From the NCBI GenBank assembly GCA_009760855.2, contig WPIO01000016.1:3743501-3807500 (forward strand): 64,000 nucleotides of DNA. Direction: 5' to 3'. This DNA comes from Cristatella mucedo (Eukaryota; Bryozoa; Phylactolaemata; Cristatellidae). Below are positions 53,823 to 64,000 of the stretch, piece by piece; position 1 is the stretch's first letter; every line of letters starts with the position of its first letter. The notes below the pieces were generated by a model. It did not search any database. It was not told the DNA's origin and saw nothing but the letters and a program-made list of their open reading frames with translations. Both the position numbers and the translations under genes were made by a program.

Positions 53823-54260
53823 TAATTTAATGTATCTCCTTCTGTAACTCAACAAAGCCATAAAGACTAAATGGGTGTTACGAAGGAGAGTTTTGCATAG
53901 TGCACTCAAAGCCTAAGCGACTTTCGGTACGCATTCGGTAGCCAACAGACTTCGTCTAACGCAACAAAGAGAAAGTGGGAAGCATGGTAGAGTCAGGAGA
54001 GCAGTTGTGATAGTGAGTAGTGTGGTAGCAGCTCAGGACCGCTGAAAAGGATGAGCCATAGTTAGCAGCAGGAGAGTAGTTGTCGTTGTGTAAGAATTGT
54101 GGGAGCGAGTTCCGCAGTCTAGGACCTGCAGAGCTAAAGCTTCTGAGTCGCCAACGGTCTTTAAGCGGAGGAGCAGGACAGCTAATTTATTGTCCAGTAA
54201 TGCGATACAGTAATGATATCCAAATGCGCTGATGTTGTCCACTTCCCACTCAAGCATGCT
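53822..54260 (-). mobile_element. LINE family B 3' part
   Basis: It starts with ATTTAATGTATCTCCTTCTG and continues with the complement of the B tail. The coding remnant in reverse, DNKLAVLLLRLKTVGDSEAL, lies near 54190-54130. Confidence 0.82.
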
Positions 54261-54985
54261 TACATACGTCTTCTATAGCCAGGTTGCCGGTTGGTTTAGC
54301 TTCTGCTATTCTGCTCGTTTGGCATTTCGTTCCATATAAGAGCTTGGAGGCTACGTTTGACCGCAATTTTACGCCTCCGACCTCAGGTCACGGGCGGTTA
54401 AGCTACGATGCTGCAGCTCAGGTGGCTACATATGATCACGCATGCATCGCTGGGACTGCAGCTAACATTTCGGCCATATATGGACATGCCCAAATTGGAT
54501 CGTGGTTTATCGTCGCGAGCCTGCCCTATTCCGAAAGTGAACGGACAACTTAAACGACTCAATAAACGACCTCGGTGCTGCCTTATGCTCACAGCTCGAT
54601 GCTAGCTGTCCAATAGGCAGCTCACTATGGGCAAAAGAGGATGAATTCTAACTTCCAAGTCAATCGCACTAACACAACCTTTGATTACTAACTTTTGATA
54701 ACTATCAGAAAGAACTATCAGCCTCAGCTTGGAATTATTCGAGCGTCTGGTGGACTTCTTCGAGTTTGTGAATACTGCGATCCAAAAACCACGGTGACCC
54801 GCACGGATTAAAAAGAGCCGATTACAGCTGTTAGAATGAAGGCGTGGCTAGTGTAATGCAAAGCACAAGAATAGCAATTTAATCCACTACGACCACAAAT
54901 TGCTGATTTATGACAATGACCATGCATACCAGTGTCGGCTTTATTTTTCATCGTTTCTAATCGCCTCGGGCTTCTCGCTTCCGGT
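54261..54985. other. Intergenic, no feature recognised
   Basis: Short frames only and no recognisable repeat. Confidence 0.4.
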
Positions 54986-55115
54986 AATAATAATAATTAT
55001 CATAATAAATTTGCATTGCGCCCTCGAAGAACTTGATTCCTTTCTAGGCACTTTAAATATGCTGTAAAGGAAGACCGATCAAATGGTTAGAGGTTACATG
55101 TACAATGTCTTCAAG
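54985..55115 (-). mobile_element. LINE family A 3' tail
   Basis: AATAATAATAATTATCATAA, then GCGCCCTCGAAGAACTTGAT and CTTTCTAGGCACTTTAAATA, match the complement of the family end. Confidence 0.8.
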
Positions 55116-55793
55116 CATAGTGATCTCTGATTGCCGACAACCACGAATGCCACCATTAGGTCTGTCACCGATAGATATGCCACAACTAAGTCTGCAACTA
55201 TAAGGTTTGCACCATTAGGCAGCAGACTTAATAGTTTCGGCTCAGCAACCAACTGCATTAAGAACACAGCACATGAATTCAGGTAGTACTGCAGAATTTG
55301 ACTCAAGCACGTAAGCAATCGTTTGATGCCAATCATTTACGTCCTGTGCTGGGTGCCATAGAACGGTTGTACTGATAGCTCAATCAACAGACCATTGAAC
55401 CACAAAACCAGATGTTCCCGGTTTATTATCGCTCGATACGGTTGTGTCTGATCTCTAAGACTCACCGCAAATAGTCTTTAATTATTACGTACTTACAAAA
55501 CTGCAGTTGGCAAGGGCTTTGCTTTTCTGATGCTGCAAACGATGTTTGTCTTGGCAACCGTGACCTCCTTAGCCTGACAAGCGCCGGCGTGATTTAAAGT
55601 TTAGTCAAGACAACCGAAGAGCTGCTGAAACAGGCTGTTGTTGGTGGTGCCGGAGGCTGGACGCGGGTCTATGCATTACCTACCGTTCTGCGAGCGATGA
55701 TGCTAAAATACTAAGTGTGCCAACTACTATTTGCAAATGGCTGGCTTATCCTTATGTATCCAAGGAATCTCTACTAGCTCCTTCCGCTCGGTT

Positions 55794-56432
55794 GTAGGAC
55801 ATTTCCCCCTGGACGTTTCTTCCCCCGGACATTCCCCCCCCCCGGTAGACCCTAGGACATTTCAACCCGGACATTCCCCTGGGGTAGGACATTTCCCCCT
55901 ATGTTGATGAATGTATAACTAAGAATACAGATATATTACACGATTAGATGAAGTTCATGCTCTATTAAAATAAAATCAACTCAGTATAATGAGAGGAATG
56001 GATGGATTGGAAGGATGGTTTCTAGTGGAGTGGGGGTGGGGTTGCGGCAGGGGGAGCTATACAGTTTGGTCCCTTGGAAGTTAGGTCCCACTCGATGCCG
56101 CCAGGCACGTGTTCGTACCCGTCAAAGCGGGCACGGGCTACGGCGTGCCGAAAATTTCTGAAAACGAGCGCTAAGCCTCAGAGGTCTACTGAGTATAACT
56201 CGACCTCAAGAGATCTAGTTATGCCCTAATACGTACTAATTAAAGTTCGGAATATGAGCAAGGGTAGATTTAGGCGGCGGAGGCGTAGCCCGGCCTAAAC
56301 CCTAAATTCTAAACCCTAAAAACCCTAAACCATATACCGGGGGAATGTCCTACCCCAGGGGGGATGTCCGGGGGAAACGTCCAGGGGGGAATGTCCGAGG
56401 GTAACGTCCAGGAGGGATAATGTCCGTACCCC
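55794..56432. mobile_element. Second element with tandem GGACATT termini
   Basis: The left end (55797-55900) repeats units such as GGACATTTCCCCCTGGACGT, and the right end (56335-56430) shows the complement, GGGGGAAACGTCCAGGGGGG followed by more AATGTCC units. About 430 bp of unrelated sequence lie between. The layout resembles the element at 51946 but with a G/C-rich unit (GGACATTCCCCC). No clear target duplication was found. It is probably non-autonomous. Confidence 0.65.
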
Positions 56433-56985
56433 CTCCGATCAGTCCGGTGGCAGGCAGTGACCTTCAACTCGTCGTCAATGGTACCAGCCTGGCGGTCTAG
56501 TTGGCCCGGCAGCCCTGAATTCACGGCTAATTTCTCACAGAGCACTCTAGTCGTGGTCAGAGGCGAAGCCAGAGGGGTGGCAGCTGCCTCCCCCCTGGCC
56601 TGGTATGTGGGAATCTGAAACCCGGTCAGGCGGCAGCTGGCTGGCCCCTTGGGGTGCTTGGCCAGGCTGCACGACGCCCGAATTCGCTGGGTGACGCCCC
56701 CAGACCCCCCTTTACAGGGAGGGGGGCTCCGCCGCCCCCCAGACCCCCATGCCACCCTGGCCAGCTCCAATCCTGGCCAATCAATGGACTCGCACTCGAG
56801 GTGCTCGTACAGCCTACCTATACAGTGACCGTGACTTTTTTAGGCTAATAATAGAAATGAAAAGATCCTTAGAAAGTAACGAGCATATCGAAAGTCGAGA
56901 TAAGCACATGAAGTTGCTAGTACGGAATCATTTTTCACGTCTTGACTCACTGAGCTACATGCGTACAGATTTCAGTTATTCAAAG
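56433..56985. other. Intergenic, CA/CC-rich part
   Basis: A partial inverted repeat of the GGCAGCTGCC type lies near 56578-56590. Apart from it nothing is recognised. The reverse frame at 56770-56309 partly covers the transposon end and is not considered coding. Confidence 0.35.
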
Positions 56986-57070
56986 TAGCACAGGAGTGAG
57001 GTGCTCACACTTAACGACTCGGGTCGTGAGTTCGATTCCAGTAGTGGATACATGTAGATATGGCGGCAAG
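56985..57070 (+). mobile_element. tRNA-derived SINE head
   Basis: GGAGTGAGGTGCTCACACTT and GGGTCGTGAGTTCGATTCC give an A-box and a good B-box at normal spacing. The rest of the SINE is not seen. Confidence 0.5.
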
Positions 57071-57770
57071 TAGTTCCTAATAGTTGCCAGCGATTGAACA
57101 TGGTAAGTAGCCCTTTTCCTTCCAAGTACAAATCTTTAAACGTCCACGGCTTATCAAAGAGACCACCCACATTACGAGCACTTGTCGGCGGTCTAACTAT
57201 TGTAAATCTAATTATGAGTCAGAAGTCACTTTTTTCACCCGTACCGTTTGTGCGTCTGTTGAGTAGGATTTGGGTTTTTTTAGGAATTAGGTTTGATGCA
57301 GATGGCGTGGGTGCAAGCTACTAGCAATCCAAAGGCTGCAGCTACTGGCAATCCAAGGGCTGCTGCTTTAGATGCAACTAAAAAATTAGGCAGCCGCTGA
57401 TTGCTATGAAACAGTGCTCAACTCCTACGCTGCTAACTGTTGTGTCGCTAGCAAAAAATGCACCCCTTTCTGCTAGCTATTACGTAGTGAGTTTGATTTC
57501 TGTTATCACTCCTGCATAATTTCCACGGTCTTTAGAAAAGTGAAAGAATCCACTGGAGAGGTCGAGGTCTGCGAGAGTGAAGAAAGCAGTGGCAAAATAA
57601 GAAATAATTAATGCAGAGAAATTAAGCTGAGCAAATGCAAAGGCGGTGAACTAATTCGTGCCTTTAAGCTTGTCGTGCTGACCCTACTACTACTAAGATA
57701 TTCCCTTGGGTTTCCTGTACGGCTCAATTCAATTGAAGCTGTTAGAAAAGTAAAGACTAGCTGATGTAAT
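57070..57770. other. Intergenic, no feature recognised
   Basis: It has a local tandem doublet, AAGGCTGCAGCTACTGGCAA at 57331 against AAGGGCTGCTGC at 57355, and otherwise nothing of note. Confidence 0.4.
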
Positions 57771-57771
57771 A

Positions 57772-57995
57772 GCCAATGTATATAGCGAAATTCTAAGCTT
57801 TAACGCTTGTCATCACAACTTGCAGTGGGTAATATAGTATGGCCAGCTAAAAAAAAAAGTGAACCAACGACATAGGTCGTGAAGTTCGAGCACCTTTTCA
57901 GTATGGCTTGTGCAATTACCAGCTGCAAGCGAGCAGTAGCGATAGCTGCCGCTGCTCTTCTGCCTCTATATAAATGAGGCTGTTAAATCAGCCTT
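57772..57995. mobile_element. tRNA-derived SINE (type 2), probably two half copies
   Basis: Core pieces occur in both directions: TTGTCATCACAACTTGCAGT (reverse core) at 57808-57830 and TAGCTGCCGCTGCTCTTCTG, then CCTCTATATAAATGAGGCTG, forward at 57942-57980. Between them GGTCGTGAAGTTCGAGCACC resembles box B. Confidence 0.5.
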
Positions 57996-58019
57996 GATCT
58001 TTAACAAAGTGCACAACCC

Positions 58020-58198
58020 TAGAAGTACCATATTATAATAGTACAATTCATTTGTATAGCACCCTAGGAGAACTTAAATATCTATTCAGTCGCTTCACAT
58101 GAGCCACGGGGTTCGAACCCACGACCTCAGCCGTCAAATATATTCGCCTTGACTTTGGACGGGCGAGCACCTTTACCGCTGGGCCAAACCTGCATGGC
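58020..58198 (-). mobile_element. SINE type 1 with LINE A-like 3' end, near full length
   Basis: On the reverse strand the head is GTTTGGCCCAGCGGTAAAGG with TGCTCGCCC, then ATATATTTGACGGCTGAGGT, box B GTCGTGGGTTCGAACCC, then GTGAAGCGACTGAATAGATA, TTTAAGTTCTCCTAGGGTGC and TATACAAATGAATTG. This is the best copy joining a tRNA-like head and a LINE A-like end. Confidence 0.8.
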
Positions 58199-58384
58199 AT
58201 CCTGAAGCCTTCGACCGGTTCTGCTATTTCAGAGAGCTGGGGGAGGGGGGTTTGGCAATATTTGGACAGCCACGGGCAGGATAGAATATTGTACTGTAAT
58301 TGCTCCGACAGGTAGTACTAGAAAAACAAGCACTGCTTTACCACTCACGGTACCCCTTTTCTAGGACAGCCGGATTACCTTACT

Positions 58385-60320
58385 ATAATGATAATAATAA
58401 TAATAATAATACACTTGATAAAGCGCCCTCAGATAACTCAATCTCTCTCTCTAGGCGCTTTACATTTGCTGCAAAGGGAAATGCAATTGAATGGTGAGTA
58501 AAATCCTGCTTGATAAACAAACAGAATGAATGATATGGTTAGGGGTGACATGCACAGGGTCAGCATGCAAATATGGTTAGTGGCAGCATGCACAGTGTCA
58601 GCACGCATAAGCACATCAAGGACGAATCATAGGGACCCACTAAATGCTGTCCTAAATAGGTGTGTTTTTAATTTTTTTTTTAATGTGGTCAGGTCAGGGG
58701 ATGGATGTTCTGATGCAGGTCGGGAGGGAGTTCCAGGCTTTGGGAGCTTACTAACGAAATGCACGGTCTCCAAAGGATTTGAGATTTGTACGAGGTATTT
58801 GTAAACTGTTGAATTCCGAAAAGCGGGTGGTACGATGCTTGGCCTGGTGGGGTAGTATATCTGAGAGATAGGCTGGAGCCAAAGAATGAAGTGACCAAAA
58901 AGTGAGCGACAAAACCTTTAAGTCAATCCCTTGCTTAACTGGTAGCCAGTGCAGGTCGGTGAGAAGTGGTGTGATGTGGCAACTTCGACGCTCATGACAG
59001 ACAAGCCTAGCTGCTGAGTTTTGCACCAGCTGCAATCGCCTGATCGCACATGCTGGTAGGCCAGTAAGCAGTGAGTTGCAGAAGTCGAGACGGGATGTCA
59101 CGAATGCACGGACCAACTTGGACGTGGTATCCTTATCTAAACAAGCCCGAATTTTAGCAATGTTATTAATGAAAATAGGCAGATTTGACTGTGGAGCTGA
59201 TATTGTCGTTTAACGAGAGGTCACTTTGGAGCATGACACCTAGATTTTGAGCTGATTCAACTGGAGATATGCTGGCAGAGCCAATTTTGAGCGTCAGCCT
59301 TTCCAATTCGTGAAGTGCACTGGGTTTGCCCATAACTAGTACGCTAGTTTTATCATCGTTTAGTTTTAGAAAATTTGCTGCCATCCATGTAAGGATGTCA
59401 TCAATACATGCAGCAAGTGAGTTGACAGAATTCGATGTGCTCGAAGGCTGGGAGGGATCAAAGCAAAGGTACAACTGAGTGTCATTCGCATAGAAGTGAA
59501 AGCCTAGATTGTGCTTGGCAATCACATCAGCAAGAGGGAGAGTATAAACCGTGAAAAGAACCGGACCTAGCACGGACCCCTGAGGTACCCCATATTTCAG
59601 AGGTACCTCGGATTATCTTTGTCCATTCACATCAATACTCTGGAGTCTCACACTGAGATAGAACCTGAACCATTGTAAAGCAATGCCAGTGATGCCCAGG
59701 CGAGATGAGAGGCGCTCTAGAAGAACTTTGTGATCGATGGTATCAAAAGCTGCCGAAAGATCGAGCAAAACAAGAAGAGACACTCTACCCATGTCTGCAT
59801 TCCTAAGTAGGTCGTTGTATACCCTAAGCAATGCTGACTCTGTGGAGTGATTAGCTCTAAAGCCAGACTGGAACTTACTAGCAAGGTTTGAAGTTTCGAT
59901 ATATGAGTTCAGCTGGTCTGCTACAACCCGTTCCAGTGTCTTTGATAGGAATGGTAGAAGGGAGACTGGGCGGTAGTTGCTCAAGTTCTCTTTGTCTAGT
60001 GTTGCTTTCTTGAGAAGAGGCCTGACTACAGCTTTTTTGAAAGGTGCTGGGACATGACCTGAGGCTAATGACATATTAATGATGTTAGTTATGAATGGCA
60101 GAAGCAGATCAATGCAACGTAGGAGCAGGACAGTGGGAATAGGGTCCAGAGGACTTGTTGTCTTCTTTGATTGGGATACGAACTTCAGGACTAGATCACT
60201 AGTGACCTGCTGAAATGTAGACATTGAGGTGCAGCCAGGAATCGGGCTCAAGCTCTCAACCTGATCGTGAGGCACGGGTACTATAAAGAACGGCAGCTGG
60301 AGGCGGTGGCAAATCACTGT
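58385..60320 (-). mobile_element. LINE family A, nearly full reverse-transcriptase copy (inactive)
   Basis: This non-LTR retrotransposon of the CR1/L2 type is on the reverse strand. From 60317 the frame has PLDPIPTVLLLRC, VRPLLKKATLD, NYRPVSLLPFLSKTLERVV, FQSGFRANHSTESALLRVYN and LLVLLDLSAAFDTIDH, the reverse-transcriptase fingers and palm with the first catalytic aspartate. An in-frame TAA at about 59613 interrupts it. The frame continues with GVPQGSVLGPVLF and FHFYANDTQLY, where the YADD box has Asn in place of its first Asp. A frameshift near 59166 precedes the conserved C-terminal part (LVRAFVTSRLDFCNSLLTGL and on). The 3' end is GCGCTTTATCAAGTG followed by a TTA repeat. No endonuclease domain is visible upstream; the copy is 5' truncated at about 60320. 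Confidence 0.93.
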
Positions 60321-60482
60321 GATAAATCACCTAAGGACATCGAACTACAAGACATTTTGCAAGCATACAAAACCGGTTTCAGAATGTTTAGAGAGGATGA
60401 GGTCTGGCCTTTCTTCACATGGAATGACGGAATGACTAGATACTACCGTAACCAATCAGGCATTTTACAGGATTTCATGCTC
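60250..60482 (+). other. Unassigned open frame beside the LINE
   Basis: The forward frame from 60267 reads without a stop through ERQLEAVANHCDKSPKDIEL, QDILQAYKTGFRMFREDEVW and PFFTWNDGMTRYYRNQ until it enters a LINE tail. The composition is protein-like, but I recognise no family. It could be a lost exon or chance. It overlaps the 5' edge of the LINE A copy. Confidence 0.3.
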
Positions 60483-60628
60483 GCTTCACTTTCATTTTGT
60501 TTGTTTTTCAAGCATGATTTTACTTACTATTCTATTGCGTATCACTTTGCAGCAAATGTAAAGCGCCTAGAAAGAGATTAAGTTCTCTGAGGGCGCTTTA
60601 TCAAGTGCAATATTATTATTATTATTAT
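60483..60628 (+). mobile_element. Short LINE family A insertion with target duplication
   Basis: The last 145 bp of LINE A, TTTTCAAGCATGATTTTACT through GCGCCTAGAAAGAGATTAAG to the (ATT)n tail, are flanked by about 40 bp direct repeats at 60444-60482 and 60629-60672 that begin TACCGTAACC and contain CATTTTACAGGATTTC. Confidence 0.88.
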
Positions 60629-60672
60629 TACCGTAACCTATCAGGCCAGGCATTTTACAGGATTTCTGCTCG

Positions 60673-61858
60673 GCCCTAGTCTATGTACAACCGTCTCAAT
60701 GACAGGCTGGCTTGACATGTTTTGCTATCAGTTTGCCATTTGTATCTTGCAAGTACTTGCAGGTGCCAGGAAAGAACAATGGACTGCTCGACCCGAGCAA
60801 ATTCCCAACACATTAGCAATTTTGACGAGAGGATGAGGTCTGGCCTTTCTTCACACAGCTTAGAACAACGTCTACAAAGCATCCTTCTGCAGCGGCAAAA
60901 CCAATAGTGAGCGGCCACACCACTCTGCATGGCAGCAGTGAGTGGAGTTGTTCACGTTATACAGTATTTAACGTTTGTCCACCATCACATGTTCATGCGA
61001 TGGCTACCAGGCACGAAGCCTGACTCGGTCTGAGGCTGCAGGTGTGGATTTTTTTATTTTAACGAGTATTTATTAGCATGATCACAGGAGAATTATAAAC
61101 CTCAATACAACTATTGGCAATCATTAACAAAGTCTAAGGTACTGTTCTTTAGTGCTATGAATTGTCGCCCCACACGTGTAGCCAACAGCAACTGCACCCC
61201 CCATGCAGTGGAGCTAGTGCTAGCCACAATGATCACTCATGCCATCATAGCAAAAACATCACTAGAGCGAGGTTTAGCTGAAGTTGAACCTGAGCTGCTT
61301 CAGCACAACCAGCCTTCTCATAACTGTAAGTAACGGTAAAACTACAAATAAGCTTCTGTCTCCGGATTTACACAAGCTGCTTGACAATAAGTGATTCTTC
61401 GTCGCACTGCAGAATGGTAAGAAAGCTCTTTATTGGTTCTCAGGCGACCTACTAGGGTTTAATACCCAAAGGGTCGAGACAATTCAGCAGCCTAGAAAGC
61501 TGGGCCTTGAAGGCTAGTATTCTAGCAGGCCAGTACAGGCGCTCCAATTCGCTAGCACACAAACATTAAACGGCCTGACTCGAACTGGCTGCGACTGCAT
61601 CTCTAATAAATCACGAGGAACTGACCGAGCAGAGGAACTGACGAGACCGATGCACGATTAGTCCAACGCTTAAGCGTAGCACAAAGCAACAGCTAAGTGT
61701 GATCATTGCAAACCTCACATCCCCTGTCGGGAAAGGAATGCACATTGGCTAAGCTGAATGACTAAACAGCAATGGCATACACACACGGATCAGGTAGTCT
61801 AGACTAGGCAGACGAAAGCTGCATTGCACGAGTTTCATTATTCGGATCATTAGCACAA
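60673..61858. other. Intergenic, no feature recognised
   Basis: A 26 bp piece (GAGGATGAGGTCTGGCCTTT plus CTTCAC) at 60830 also occurs at 60396. Otherwise no repeat or coding family is seen. Confidence 0.4.
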
Positions 61859-61859
61859 C

Positions 61860-63032
61860 TAATGTATCCTCAGCCAGGCGTGCAGAGGGACGGGTCAGTT
61901 GAGTCCGGGGCTGGTACCGGTTCCTTGCTGTTCTCCATTTATACTCAACCTCTGGGAAAAGTGATTAAGGCCCATGGAATAGGATATCACTTTTATGAAG
62001 ACGATACTCGGCTATATTTGTCATTCAAACCGTCGAAATCTGCTGCAGCAACTGATAAACTGAATGCTTGCCTTGCCGACATTCCATTCTGGATGTCGGA
62101 AAATTTCTTGAAACTAAATGACAATAAAACTGAACTGCTGCTCATAGAACACCCTAAACTTGTGGCTGGATTAAAAGGCTTTGCTCTTCTAATAGGTGAT
62201 GCTGTTGTTCGACCATCACCTCGTGCTCGAAATTTAGGTGTCGTTTTCGACAGCTGCCTCAATTTTAAAAGCATTCAGAAGACTGCTTCTACAGCTAGCC
62301 ATTACGTCCGATCCCTATCCAAGATTAGGAGCTGTCTTCCACGGTGGCTTGCAAACAATTTAACTAGCTCCTTAGTTCTGTCTCGGCTTGATTATTGTAA
62401 TTCCCTTTTAGCTGAGCTACCGAAAAAAGCAACAAGGGCACTGCAAATGACTATGAGTATTGCTACAAGGCTAGTTTGCAGTCCCAGAGGTTTGACCACG
62501 CGTCCCCTTTGCTAAATGAGCTAGCATGGCTGCCGGTTGATCAACGGATACAGAGCCAAGTTCTTACGCTGACCCACAAGGCCCACTATGGCTTGGCTCC
62601 TCCATACCTAGCTGAACTGCTGCACCAATTTCAGCCTCCTCGTGCCCTCAGGTCCTGTGTAGACAGTAAATTAGCTGTTCCATTCCTCTGCTTAAAAGAC
62701 CGTTGGTGACAGAAAGCTCTGCAGGTCCTAGACTGTGGAACTCACTTCCACAATTCTTACGCAACGACAACTACTCTCCTGCTGCCGATTATGGCTCATC
62801 TTGATTCATCTTGGTCCTGAGCTGCTACTTCCATGCTACTCACTACCTCAACTGCTCTCCTGACTCTGCTATGCTTCCCACTTTCTCTTTGTTGCGTGAG
62901 ACGAAGTCTGTTGGCTGCCGAATGCGTACCGAAAGTCGCTTAGGCTGTGAGTGCGTTATACAAAGCTCTCCTTCGTAGCACCCACATTGTCTTTGTGTAG
63001 TTACAGACGGAGATACATTACATTACCTGATC
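61860..63032 (+). mobile_element. LINE family B, 3' part of reverse transcriptase
   Basis: The forward frame 61862-62515 shows SLLFSIYTQPLGKVIKAHG, IGYHFYEDDTRLYLSF, LADIPFWMSENFLKLNDNKT, RARNLGVVFDSCLNF and LVLSRLDYCNSLLAELP. The palm motif is YEDD, with both aspartates kept and Glu in the usual Ala position. A frameshift near 62505 leads into LAWLPVDQRIQSQVLTLTHK and [20 protein letters not shown]. The end is GTTACAGACGGAGATACATT, ACATTACC. Compared with family A it is a separate lineage of the same CR1/L2-like clade. It is 5' truncated inside the palm. Confidence 0.9.
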
Positions 63033-63149
63033 AGCCTTTACATTGGCGGGCTCCGGCGCAGCCGAAGCGGATGCAGCCTCGATCCGTGGTTCAGGCAATC
63101 TGGGTATCTCTGCGCAAACCAAACGAAGGCGCTTTACGCCCAATACGCT

Positions 63150-63155
63150 TTTATT
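63150..63155 (-). terminator. Polyadenylation signal downstream of the XTBD gene
   Basis: The complement reads AATAAA, 169 bp after the stop at 63324. It supports a short independent transcript. Confidence 0.55.
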
Positions 63156-63323
63156 GCGCCCGCACAAAGCGAGCCTCCAGTGTGCACGGGCGGCGAGCTA
63201 CCGCGTGCGAGGCTGCGACCGTACAACGGGTGCGCGGCGGCGCGCGAGCAGGAGCTGATTCCGAGACGGCGGCCCAGTCGAGTTCGGCCGCCTAGAAAGC
63301 GGCCGGCGGCGGCGGCGACGACT

Positions 63324-63783
63324 TTAGCTACCTTTCTGCTTCGCCGCCCGCGCCGAGTTTCCGTCGTGCTTGGCGCGCTTCGGAGACTCGTGAAGCGGCT
63401 TCTCGTCCGCGCTCGTCTGCTCTGCAGGTATCCTCTCCGCCAGCTCTCGCACCTCCTGCATAACCGCTATGGGATACGAGCATCCGTCGACCTAGAGAGG
63501 CAAAATGAGAGCAAGCTCGCTCGCTCGCGCGTACGCCGCCGTGCGACGCCGGCGCTCGCGCGAGCGAGAAGAGGGAGCCTTGCTCTCGCACGCAAGCGCA
63601 GGCGCTCTCGGCTCGCGCTCTCACCTCCATGTTGACGTAGCAGTTCGCTAAGCAGACGAGCCGGTCCGGCGTGCGCGAGCCTGCGTTGGCCACCATGAAG
63701 GCGCGTCGCATCTGCCAAACATGATCGCTTTCATGCTCGCAGCGCAGCTCGTCAATGTTGAAGTCGTCGGAAGTGGTGTCCAT
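63324..63783 (-). CDS. Small XRN2-binding (XTBD) protein, CDKN2AIPNL-like
   Basis: XTBD proteins bind and stabilise the nuclear 5'-3' exonuclease XRN2. Two exons on the reverse strand, 63783-63625 and 63491-63324, join at phase 0 to 108 residues; human CDKN2AIPNL has 116. The first exon reads MDTTSDDFNIDELRCEHESD, then HVWQMRRAFMVAN and RLVCLANCYVNME. The second reads VDGCSYPIAVMQEVRELAER and a basic tail ending in AKQKGS. The W-x-x-R-x-x-F, L-x-x-L-x-N and GCSYP-x-x-V-M signatures fit the family. A GT at 63331 gives an alternative donor in phase 1, by which the XTBD could be spliced to further exons. XTBD proteins include NKRF, whose C-terminal exons lie 13 kb downstream on the same strand, so this could be its first two exons. 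Confidence 0.82.
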
Positions 63784-64000
63784 TGCATAAGACTCACTCC
63801 CACCTGCTCACGCGCGTTGTGCAGCGCTCTCGAACGCTTCTAGGCAGCGGCACGCTTCGTCCGCAAACGAGGAGCCGGCGAAACCCACGCAGTGGACTGC
63901 AGCGGCTGCGCGCGAAACCGGACGTACTCTCTTGAGAAAGGGAATCGGCTGCTCTCGCTGTTACCAGCTTCGCGCCTTTCCACCTCCCCTTACCCCGCCG
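63784..64000. other. Upstream region of the XTBD gene
   Basis: GC-rich, and probably holds the promoter of the reverse-strand XTBD gene. No further gene is visible before the window ends. Confidence 0.4.

Noticed and set aside
56309-56770. 153-codon reverse frame
   Set aside because: Half of it is the translated terminal array of the transposon-like element, which explains the repeated Pro/Ser pattern.

Overview
This is nuclear DNA of a multicellular animal. The coding parts are short GT-AG exons with conserved intron phases. The genes are metazoan families (alpha-actinin, cytosolic adenylate kinase, PIG-P, nephrocystin-4, an NKRF-like G-patch/R3H protein and a small XTBD protein), and the space between them is filled with non-LTR retrotransposon fragments, tRNA-derived SINEs and long microsatellites. 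NPHP4 is a ciliary transition-zone gene, so the animal has cilia. The species cannot be named from the sequence; the gene structure and repeat load suggest an invertebrate. All exons were joined by reading splice sites and checking that phases agree; no alignment program was run.

Layout. 181-1865 (+): the last five exons of an alpha-actinin gene, running in from beyond the left edge. 4808-8676 (+): a five-exon adenylate kinase 1 gene with a 13-codon first exon. 9336-18129 (-): a four-exon PIGP gene converging on adenylate kinase; its 5.4 kb first intron holds an intact tRNA-Phe gene on the opposite strand. 18255-39317 (+): a 27-exon NPHP4 gene encoding about 1545 residues with frame kept throughout. 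PIGP and NPHP4 are divergent, with start codons about 125 bp apart in a GC-rich block, so they probably share a bidirectional promoter. 39318-44831 is a LINE/SINE mosaic. 44832-50535 (-) holds the last five exons of an NKRF-like gene (dsRBD, G-patch, R3H). 50536-63323 is mostly repeats, including a near-full-length LINE and a MULE-like DNA transposon with a 9 bp target duplication. 63324-63783 (-) is a two-exon XTBD gene resembling CDKN2AIPNL; it may instead be the 5' end of the NKRF-like gene.

The repeats fall into a few families. LINE family A (CR1/L2-like reverse transcriptase) ends in an ATT/TTA microsatellite. LINE family B ends in an ATTACATTAC-type tail. Two SINE types have tRNA-like heads, and one carries a 3' end borrowed from LINE A. 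The most unusual items are the decayed duplicate of NPHP4 exon 6, the two elements with tandem GGACA...TGTCC ends, the XTBD/NKRF arrangement and the 113 bp inverted repeat around an (AT)n core.
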